A stretch of 64,000 nucleotides of DNA from Rhizobiales bacterium PAR1 (GTDB lineage Bacteria > Pseudomonadota > Alphaproteobacteria > Rhizobiales > Beijerinckiaceae). Location: positions 496,001-560,000 of the forward strand of contig NKIW01000002.1 in assembly GCA_002256205.1 (NCBI GenBank). Direction: 5' to 3'. A model generated the notes under the pieces. It did not search any database. It worked only from the letters and a program-made list of their open reading frames with translations, and had not been told where the DNA came from. This document shows, in pieces, positions 58,594-64,000 of the stretch (position 1 is the stretch's first letter; each line of letters begins with the position of its first letter). The translations under genes were made by a program, and so were the position numbers.

Positions 58594-59501
58594 TCCGCTG
58601 CCTTGTCCGGGGCAAACCCCTGACGCGTCACGGCAATCACACGCGTATGCTTGAGCGTCGGGATGCGCTGGCGCGCATCGGTCACCAGCGACAAATCAAG
58701 CGTTGCGAGCACCGGACCGGGTTCATCCCCCGCTTCGGCGAGCACACGGCCCCAAGGATCGACGATGATCGAATGCCCGAAGGTTTCGCGGCCATCCTCG
58801 TGCTTGCCACCCTGCGCGGCAGAGATCATGAACGAGCCGGTCTCAATCGCGCGTGCCCGCTGGAGAACCGTCCAATGCGCTTCACCGGTCTGGCGGGTGA
58901 AGCACGCCGGCGCCGTGAGAATATCCGCCCCCGCCTCGGCGAGCGCCCGGAAGAGATAGGGAAAGCGGAGATCGTAACAGATGCCCATGCCAAGAACGGC
59001 ATCACTCAGAGGCGCATGATCCGAAAAAGTGGCTGCCGGTTTTTCGATAAGATCATGCGACAAGGACAAAGGCGCGACGACCGCGCATTGCCCGGCGGTA
59101 TAGGTATTGCTCTCGCGCCAAGTCTCGCCATTGGGCAGATCGACATCGAAAAGATGGAGCTTGTCATAGCGGGCAACAATCTCGCCATCCGGCCCAACGA
59201 GAAGGCCGCGATTGGCAACCTTTTCGCACTCACGCACCGCGAGCGACCCGATATGGAACGTCACATGCTTCGCGCGGGCAAAGTCCCTCACCGCTGCCAG
59301 CATCGCATCCTGGGCCTCCGGGCGAATCGCCTCGAAGAGCGCCGCGCGGTTGCGTTCGAGAATATTCGACATCTCCGGCGATTGCAGGAAAGTCGCGCCC
59401 TGCGCCACAGCCTCCCCTGCCATGGCGAGAAGGTCAGCGATATTGCACTCGACCGAACGGGTCGTGCGCATCTGGAGGGCGGCGGCGATCAGGGTGCTCA
59501 T
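58590..59501 (-). CDS. Carbon-nitrogen hydrolase (nitrilase superfamily), repeat-interrupted
   Basis: 303 residues. Nit/omega-amidase-like hydrolase with catalytic triad Glu43 (SPEMS), Lys114 (YDKLHLF) and Cys175 (GICYDLRFP). Such enzymes deaminate amides such as deaminated glutathione or 2-oxo-dicarboxylate amides. Residues 148-163 (HDLIEKPAATFSDHA with flanking Ser) are encoded by a 47-bp palindromic repeat and lie just before the Cys strand, where family members usually have a short turn. The frame stays open, so a functional protein with an extra surface loop is plausible. Operon grxC-nit-DUF1178. Confidence 0.87.
   Translation of the reverse strand: MSTLIAAALQMRTTRSVECNIADLLAMAGEAVAQGATFLQSPEMSNILERNRAALFEAIRPEAQDAMLAAVRDFARAKHVTFHIGSLAVRECEKVANRGLLVGPDGEIVARYDKLHLFDVDLPNGETWRESNTYTAGQCAVVAPLSLSHDLIEKPAATFSDHAPLSDAVLGMGICYDLRFPYLFRALAEAGADILTAPACFTRQTGEAHWTVLQRARAIETGSFMISAAQGGKHEDGRETFGHSIIVDPWGRVLAEAGDEPGPVLATLDLSLVTDARQRIPTLKHTRVIAVTRQGFAPDKAAE
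59013..59059. repeat. Palindromic repeat inserted in frame in the nitrilase-family gene
   Basis: Outer arms CGCATGATC (59013-59021) / GATCATGCG (59051-59059) are exact reverse complements. Inner arms GAAAAA (59023-59028) / TTTTTC (59040-59045) flank GTGGCTGCCGG. The whole resembles the Rhizobiales palindrome family with a CATGATCCGGAAAAGTGG-type core. Confidence 0.85.
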
Positions 59502-59513
59502 GATGCAAATGTC

Positions 59514-59789
59514 CTAGGCTTTGAGCAGCGGGTCCAGCCCGCCTTCCGCATCCAGCGCATGAAGATCATCACAGCCGCCGATATGCCGTCCGTCGATAAA
59601 AATCTGCGGCACGGTCGAGTGCCCATTGGCGCGCTTGGCCATGGCGCGCTGACCCTCCGGATCGGTGGTGACATCGATCTCGGTGAACGCGGCGCCCTTC
59701 TTGTTCAGAAGCGCTTTGGCGGCCTGACAATAGGGACAATACGCTTTCGAGTAGATGATGATTTCCGGCAAGGCTGATATCTTGGACAT
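59514..59789 (-). CDS. grxC: Glutaredoxin 3
   Basis: 91 residues. Thioredoxin fold with the dithiol active site CPYC (C18, C21) in YSKAYCPYCQAAK, the cis-Pro motif TVPQIFIDG, and GGCDDLHALD. Reduces disulfides and deglutathionylates proteins with GSH. The start at 59789 fits the family; 59822 would overlap comF. A 12-nt gap leads to the nitrilase gene. Confidence 0.94.
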   Translation of the reverse strand: MSKISALPEIIIYSKAYCPYCQAAKALLNKKGAAFTEIDVTTDPEGQRAMAKRANGHSTVPQIFIDGRHIGGCDDLHALDAEGGLDPLLKA

Positions 59790-59802
59790 GGCAGGCTTTC
59801 GC

Positions 59803-60651
59803 TTATTCGTCGCCGCTGGCAACCAGCGTGAAGGTCAGGACATCGATACGGGTCGCGCCCGCTTTTCTCAAGATATGGGCGCAGGCGTTCAAAGTGGAAC
59901 CCGTCGTGCGGACATCATCGATCACAACCACGCGACGACCGGCTATCAATGCCTCGTATTCAGCCGGCACCCGAAAGGCACCGGCGAGGTTTTTCTGGCG
60001 ATCCGACCGCCCGAGCCCAACCTGTGCCCGCGTATGACGCACGCGCTGAAGCGCATCGAGACTGACCGGGACACCAGAAATCGCCGAGACTCCATTCGCG
60101 AGCAAGGCTGCCTGATTATAGCGTCGTCGCCAGAGTCGGATGCGGTGCATTGGTACCGGCACGATGAGATCGGCATCGGCAAGAATATCGCCGCCAGCCT
60201 GTACCATCATCTTGGCCATGAGTTTCGCGAGATCGAGCCGCTCGCCGTATTTGAACCGGCTGACCAGCGACTTCGCGGCATCGCGATGCCGCGCAACGGC
60301 CCGCCCGCGATCGAACCGGGGCGGATCGGCAATTGCGGCAGGGGAAAGCATGCCGGTGCCGAAATCAACCTGAAATGGCGTGCCGAGACGTTCGCAATAG
60401 GGCTTCGAGATCAGCGGCAGCGTGTTCCAGCAAGTCACGCAGAGAGAGTGCGGCGTCGCGGTCGCCGTTTCGCAGGTGATGCACTGGGGCGGATAAAGAA
60501 GCTCGATCCCCTGCTTCAAGAGACGTGAGGCGACAACGCGCGGAGACAATCTCCCCTTCCAGCGGTGCCAAAACCGCGCGCGAACCGGCGAGATTTCGGT
60601 TGCCTCAGTCAAATCCGTGCTATCTGCGCCGGGAAACACGTGATCCGGCAT
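59803..60651 (-). CDS. ComF family phosphoribosyltransferase-like protein
   Basis: 282 residues. N-terminal Cys-rich zinc segment (PPQCITCETATATPHSLCVTCW) then a phosphoribosyltransferase fold with PRPP motif VVVIDDVRTTGSTLNACA. In transformable bacteria ComFC aids DNA uptake; in others the role is unclear. Start 60651 chosen because upstream in-frame ATG 60699 would overlap the divergent methyltransferase. No SD decides it. Confidence 0.9.
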   Translation of the reverse strand: MPDHVFPGADSTDLTEATEISPVRARFWHRWKGRLSPRVVASRLLKQGIELLYPPQCITCETATATPHSLCVTCWNTLPLISKPYCERLGTPFQVDFGTGMLSPAAIADPPRFDRGRAVARHRDAAKSLVSRFKYGERLDLAKLMAKMMVQAGGDILADADLIVPVPMHRIRLWRRRYNQAALLANGVSAISGVPVSLDALQRVRHTRAQVGLGRSDRQKNLAGAFRVPAEYEALIAGRRVVVIDDVRTTGSTLNACAHILRKAGATRIDVLTFTLVASGDE

Positions 60652-60697
60652 CGACTGGGTTGACAGCAGTGGGGCCGATGGGGGGATGAGCAGCGCC

Positions 60698-61570
60698 ATG
60701 ACGCAACAGGTTCCCGAACTCTTCGATTTCGTCAAGGCGCAAGCGGCGGATCATCGGGCTTTGCGCCTCGGCGCGGAGCGCTTTTTGCTGGACCGCGTGA
60801 GCGACGACCTTGTTGATCGCCTCGCTCCGGTGCTGCGGGAATTCGAGGTCGCGCTCGATTTTGGTACGCCCTTCGGCGCCTTCGGCAAGGCGCTTTGCAC
60901 GGCACGCAAAATCGAAACGCTGGAAAGCCAGTCAAACACGCCCGGCTCGCGCGCACTCCAATTGCCCGACACCGGGCTTCCTCCGGAGCATTACGGGCTG
61001 ATTCTCTCCGGAATGCTGATGCACCGGATCAATGATCTCCCCGGCCTGCTGATCCAGCTCCGCCGCGCCCTCAAGCCGGACGGGCTGATGATGGCGGCTT
61101 TTCCGGGCGGGGATACGCTCAGCGAACTCCGCGATGTGCTGATCCGCGCCGAAAGCGAGATCACAGGCGCGGCGGGCCTGCGTGTTTTCCCGATGATCGA
61201 TGTGCGTGCCGCCGGGCAGCTGCTGCAGCGCAGCGGCTTTGCGCTTCCTGTCGCCGACAGCGAAAAGCTAATGGTGCGCTATTCGGATCTCTTTGCGCTG
61301 ATCAGGGACTTGCGGGCCATGGGCGCGACAGCTGCACCTCTGGTGCGCCCCGGCCAACCGGGGCTAACCCGCGCAATCCTTCTGCGGGCAGCAGAGCTTT
61401 ACGCGATGCACTACGCCGACGCGGACGGTCGAATCCGCGCCACCTTCGAGGTGATCTGGATTTCAGGCTGGGCGCCGCACGCGAGCCAGCAGAAGCCGCT
61501 GAAGCCGGGTAGCGCCAAAATGCGCCTCGATGACGCGTTGCGTCAAATCGAACAGGGCAAGAAGAGCTGA
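60698..61570 (+). CDS. NDUFAF5-like SAM-dependent methyltransferase/hydroxylase
   Basis: 290 residues. Resembles the mitochondrial complex I assembly factor NDUFAF5, which hydroxylates an Arg of NDUFS7. Typical segments: ELFDFVKAQAADHRALRLGAERFLLDRVSDDLVDRL (about 7-42), a degenerate SAM motif (EVALDFGTPFGAFGKAL), and PDGLMMAAFPGGDTLSELRDVL. Start at 60698 behind GGGGGATGAG; ATG 60686 is the alternative. Divergent from comF, and no nuo genes here. Confidence 0.82.
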   Translation: MTQQVPELFDFVKAQAADHRALRLGAERFLLDRVSDDLVDRLAPVLREFEVALDFGTPFGAFGKALCTARKIETLESQSNTPGSRALQLPDTGLPPEHYGLILSGMLMHRINDLPGLLIQLRRALKPDGLMMAAFPGGDTLSELRDVLIRAESEITGAAGLRVFPMIDVRAAGQLLQRSGFALPVADSEKLMVRYSDLFALIRDLRAMGATAAPLVRPGQPGLTRAILLRAAELYAMHYADADGRIRATFEVIWISGWAPHASQQKPLKPGSAKMRLDDALRQIEQGKKS

Positions 61571-61592
61571 TCCGGCGACGAGCATGGCGTGC

Positions 61593-61781
61593 TTATTTCG
61601 TGGCCGCGGAGACCGCGTTGTTGATGGTCGAACCCGCATTGGTCCACGAGGCCAGAAAGCTTGCATAGAAATCCGGCCAGATCGACAGAAGGGCACCGGC
61701 AATCAACGCTGCGATGAGGGTATATTCGATCGCGGTCGCGCCGCTCTCGTTCTGAACAAAACGCTGAAACTTCCTGCTCAT
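61593..61781 (-). CDS. Flp family type IVb pilin
   Basis: 62 residues. A short basic leader ends in Gly14, then ATAIEYTLIAALIAGALL: prepilin peptidase site G14/A15 with Glu at +5 and Tyr at +6, and a hydrophobic helix. Flp pilins are polymerised by Tad/Cpa systems. Start has a GGAGGGG SD. No tad/cpa genes are nearby; it sits 44 nt beyond mutT on the same strand. Confidence 0.92.
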   Translation of the reverse strand: MSRKFQRFVQNESGATAIEYTLIAALIAGALLSIWPDFYASFLASWTNAGSTINNAVSAATK

Positions 61782-61825
61782 CGCCCCTCCGACCAGACCG
61801 GGGCTTCTCCCCAGGCTGTCACCTC

Positions 61826-62224
61826 TCACAATAAATCGATGAGCGCAGGGATAAGGGGCTCGTCCGCCGGCGGCATGGGGAAATCCCTGAGCCGCACCGG
61901 AACCACCCAGCTTAGCGCCTGATGCTCCACCGCCCTCGGAGTTCCCTCCCAACGGCGACAGACGTACAATGGCATCAGGAGATGAAAATCCTCATAACGA
62001 TGCGATGCAAAACTTAACGGCGCAAGGCAAGCTTCTTTGACCGAGATTGAAAGCTCTTCATTAAGCTCGCGGATCAGCGTTTCTTCTGGTCTTTCGCCCG
62101 GCTCTACCTTGCCGCCGGGAAATTCCCACAGTCCGGCGAGCTGTTTTCCTTCCGGGCGCTGGGCAATGAGCACGCGCCCGTCCGGGTCCACCAGCGCAGC
62201 TGCGACAACAAGTAACAGCCTCAA
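61826..62224 (-). CDS. mutT: (Deoxy)nucleoside triphosphate pyrophosphohydrolase (MutT/Nudix)
   Basis: 132 residues. The Nudix box reads [24 protein letters not shown] (about 37-60), complete. Cleans 8-oxo-dGTP or other oxidised nucleotides. The start is TTG at 62224, overlapping the argJ stop (TTGA); no better ATG exists and no SD is visible, so coupling to argJ is likely. Confidence 0.93.
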   Translation of the reverse strand: MRLLLVVAAALVDPDGRVLIAQRPEGKQLAGLWEFPGGKVEPGERPEETLIRELNEELSISVKEACLAPLSFASHRYEDFHLLMPLYVCRRWEGTPRAVEHQALSWVVPVRLRDFPMPPADEPLIPALIDLL

Positions 62225-63471
62225 GAACGGTAGTCCCCGTTGATCTCGACATAGGCCTTGGTGAGATCGCAGGTGTAGACCGTGGCTTTGCCACGCCCGA
62301 GGCCGATATCGACGCGAATATCGATGCGATCATTCTTCATGTAGTCGGAGACCTTGGCCTCGTCATAGGAAGCATCGCGCCCACCCGCTTCAGCAAGGCG
62401 ATAGGGCCCGAAGTAAATCGAGAGAAGGTCGCGTTCCGCAGGCTCGCCCGCCTTGCCGACTGCCATGACGATGCGCCCCCAGTTGGCATCCTCGCCCGCC
62501 ACTGCCGTCTTCACCAAGGGCGAGTTGGCGATCGAGAGTGCGATGCGCTTGGCCGAGTTGCGGCTCTTCGCGCCTTCCACGGTCACAGCAACGAACTTGC
62601 GCGCGCCTTCCCCATCCTTCACGACCTGCGTCGCGAGGTCGAGCAGTACCTTGTTGAGCGCCCGTTTGAAGGCGGAAAGGCGCGGATCCTTTGGATCGGT
62701 GATCGCCGCCTGCCCGCGCTTGCCGGCAGCGCCTGTCGCGAACAACATCAACGTATCGGAAGTCGAGGTATCGCTATCGACCGTCACGGCGTTGAAGCTG
62801 TCCTTGACGCCCGATGAGAGGCAGGCCTGAAGCGCGGAAGCGCTGATCGCCGCATCGGTAAAGATGAAGGAGAGCATCGTCGCCATATCCGGCGCGATCA
62901 TGCCCGCGCCCTTGGCGATGCCGCAGATCGTGACCTCGGTCTCACCAATTTTGAACTTCTTCGCCGAGCCCTTGGGGAAAGTGTCGGTGGTCATGATGGC
63001 CTTGGCTGCATCATTCCACGCATCGGCCTTCACCCGGCCCGCGCAATCCGCGAGAACGCCGTTGAACTTCGTCGCATCGAGCGGCTCGCCAATCACACCC
63101 GTGGAGGCAAGCGCGATTTCATCGGGCTTGCACTTCAAGGCCTTCGCGGCGATTTCGGCCGTGAGCTGCACCGCCTGCTTGCCCTTGAGACCCGTGAACG
63201 CATTGGCATTGCCGGAATTGACGACGATGCCGCGCGCCTTGCCACCAGCAAGGATCGCCCGGCACCAGTCCACAGCTGCCGAAGGGCACTTCGATTTGGT
63301 GAAGACACCCGCCATCGTCGTGCCTTCCGCCAGCGTCGCCAGCAGCACATCGGTACGGCCCTTGTAACGGATGCCCGCTTCGGCGGTGGCAAAGGCCACG
63401 CCTTCAATCGCCGGCATCTTGGGGAATTTCTTCGGCGCGAGCGGCGAAACCGGAACGTCTTTACCTGCCAT
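62221..63471 (-). CDS. argJ: Glutamate N-acetyltransferase/amino-acid acetyltransferase ArgJ
   Basis: 416 residues. Recycles acetyl groups in Arg synthesis. Self-processes before the Thr in MATML (motif [11 protein letters not shown]). [11 protein letters not shown] and the C-terminal [14 protein letters not shown] are typical. AGGAG precedes ATG 63471. Tightly followed by mutT (overlapping stop/start). Confidence 0.96.
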   Translation of the reverse strand: MAGKDVPVSPLAPKKFPKMPAIEGVAFATAEAGIRYKGRTDVLLATLAEGTTMAGVFTKSKCPSAAVDWCRAILAGGKARGIVVNSGNANAFTGLKGKQAVQLTAEIAAKALKCKPDEIALASTGVIGEPLDATKFNGVLADCAGRVKADAWNDAAKAIMTTDTFPKGSAKKFKIGETEVTICGIAKGAGMIAPDMATMLSFIFTDAAISASALQACLSSGVKDSFNAVTVDSDTSTSDTLMLFATGAAGKRGQAAITDPKDPRLSAFKRALNKVLLDLATQVVKDGEGARKFVAVTVEGAKSRNSAKRIALSIANSPLVKTAVAGEDANWGRIVMAVGKAGEPAERDLLSIYFGPYRLAEAGGRDASYDEAKVSDYMKNDRIDIRVDIGLGRGKATVYTCDLTKAYVEINGDYRS

Positions 63472-63527
63472 GGGGATGCTCCTGAGCAAAAATCAGCGGA
63501 TGGGCGAAGCGGCTTTGGCTTCCTGAA

Positions 63528-64000
63528 TTACTGCTTTTTAGGCTCTTCCGGCTTCTTGGTCTCTTCGGTCTTCACGATCTTGGCCTCAGCACGCAGCTTG
63601 CCGAGATATTCGGCCTGCGCCTTGCCGGCTAAGGCCTGCGCGAGGCGATCCTTCACCTGCTCCAGCGTCGGAACCGGCTTCATGCGGCGCTCTTCAAGCT
63701 TGATGATGTGATAGCCGAACTGGCTCTTCACCAGCCCCGAAACCTCGCCCGGCTTCAGCGCGAAAGCAGCTTCGGCGAATTCCGGCACCATGCGATCCTT
63801 GGTGAAGAAGCCGAGATCGCCACCTTCCGCTCCCGAGCCCGGGTCTTTCGAGAGTTCCTTCGCGACCTTGGCGAAATCCTCGCCGCCCTTCACGCGGGCC
63901 AGCGCCTTCTTGGCGTCGTCCTCACCTTCAATGAGGATATGGCGCGCGCGCACTTCCTCGGTCGGTTTGATCTGGCCGATCTGCTCGTCATAGAATTTCT
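63528..64000 (-). CDS. Parvulin-type peptidylprolyl isomerase (5'-truncated by window end)
   Basis: The C-terminal part of a PpiC/SurA-like prolyl isomerase, about 157 residues visible, open at the right edge with no start in view. The parvulin domain begins VRARHILIEGEDDAKKALARVKGGEDFAKVAKELSKDPGS, then GGDLGFFTKDRMVPEFAEAAFALKPGEVSGLVKSQFGYHIIKLEE. The frame upstream reads KFYDEQIGQIKPTEE, typical of the chaperone linker, and the tail is Lys/Glu-rich. It is the most upstream gene of the ppi-argJ-mutT set; a signal peptide would lie outside the window. Confidence 0.93.
   Translation of the reverse strand, partial: KFYDEQIGQIKPTEEVRARHILIEGEDDAKKALARVKGGEDFAKVAKELSKDPGSGAEGGDLGFFTKDRMVPEFAEAAFALKPGEVSGLVKSQFGYHIIKLEERRMKPVPTLEQVKDRLAQALAGKAQAEYLGKLRAEAKIVKTEETKKPEEPKKQ

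Overview
This is a GC-rich, densely packed chromosomal segment from an alphaproteobacterium, most likely order Hyphomicrobiales (Rhizobiales). Genus is not resolvable by eye; a Beijerinckiaceae/Methylobacteriaceae/Bosea-like lineage is my best guess. Support comes from the lysC-ptsP-prfA-prmC-DUF4167-clpB gene order, a DUF1476 (ATP synthase zeta-type) gene beside purC, metXW, the phaR/phaA/phaB cluster, several Rhizobiales-type small families (DUF2125, DUF4167, DUF1178, DUF2076), CIRCE- and sigma32-controlled groESL, and palindromic repeats of the kind common in Rhizobiales. I see no rRNA, tRNA, insertion sequence, prophage, integrase or CRISPR array. The window is core genome with no obvious island.

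Layout. 1-6.4 kb: DUF2076 protein, L,D-transpeptidase, a CheZ-like protein, a Wzx-type flippase, and a TauE/SafE plus EamA transporter pair. 6.3-8.5 kb: groES-groEL behind a sigma32-type promoter and a perfect CIRCE operator. 8.5-16 kb: a candidate 22-residue membrane microprotein with its own terminator, DoxX, an ETF-beta-type lysine methyltransferase, an RND efflux adaptor/pump pair, and patatin plus 3-hydroxybutyrate dehydrogenase. 16-24 kb: a Zur-type regulator, ispG, purC-purS-purQ, DUF1476, an HpcH/HpaI aldolase, an esterase, a prenyl diphosphate synthase and rpmF. 24-29 kb: a GGDEF(degenerate)-EAL protein, then phaR, phaA and phaB. 29-35 kb: an EamA exporter, a palindromic-repeat cluster, GNAT-cupin-gloB, and metX-metW. 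35-38 kb: chorismate mutase-hisC-tyrC. 38-46 kb: DUF2125, gamma-glutamylcyclotransferase, plsC, ydcF, ftsX-ftsE, an MJ0042 zinc-ribbon protein, hpt, a single-domain response regulator, tspO and an EamA transporter. 46-57 kb: clpB, DUF4167, prmC, prfA, ptsP and lysC. 57-64 kb: ubiG, an FAH-family hydratase, DUF1178, a nitrilase-family amidase, grxC, comF, an NDUFAF5-like methyltransferase, an orphan Flp pilin, mutT, argJ and a 5'-truncated parvulin.

Functional themes. Polyhydroxybutyrate synthesis (phaA, phaB, phaR) and mobilisation (3-hydroxybutyrate dehydrogenase with patatin) are both present. Amino-acid supply covers Met, Tyr/Phe, Lys and Arg. Other themes are purine synthesis and salvage, isoprenoids/quinone (ispG, ispA, ubiG), stress proteostasis, cell division, and two methyltransferases whose mitochondrial relatives modify or assemble respiratory components.

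The most unusual signal is a 47-bp palindromic repeat lying in frame inside the nitrilase-family gene (59013-59059). It appears to add about 16 residues just before the catalytic cysteine. Related or similar palindromic repeats lie near 29.8 kb and, degraded, near 50.6 kb. The second most interesting feature is the 22-codon ORF at 8623-8691, with a ribosome-binding site and a private terminator. Start codons were chosen by Shine-Dalgarno (SD) match, overlap and family N-terminus. All family assignments are from recognition of the translated sequence, with no database search.
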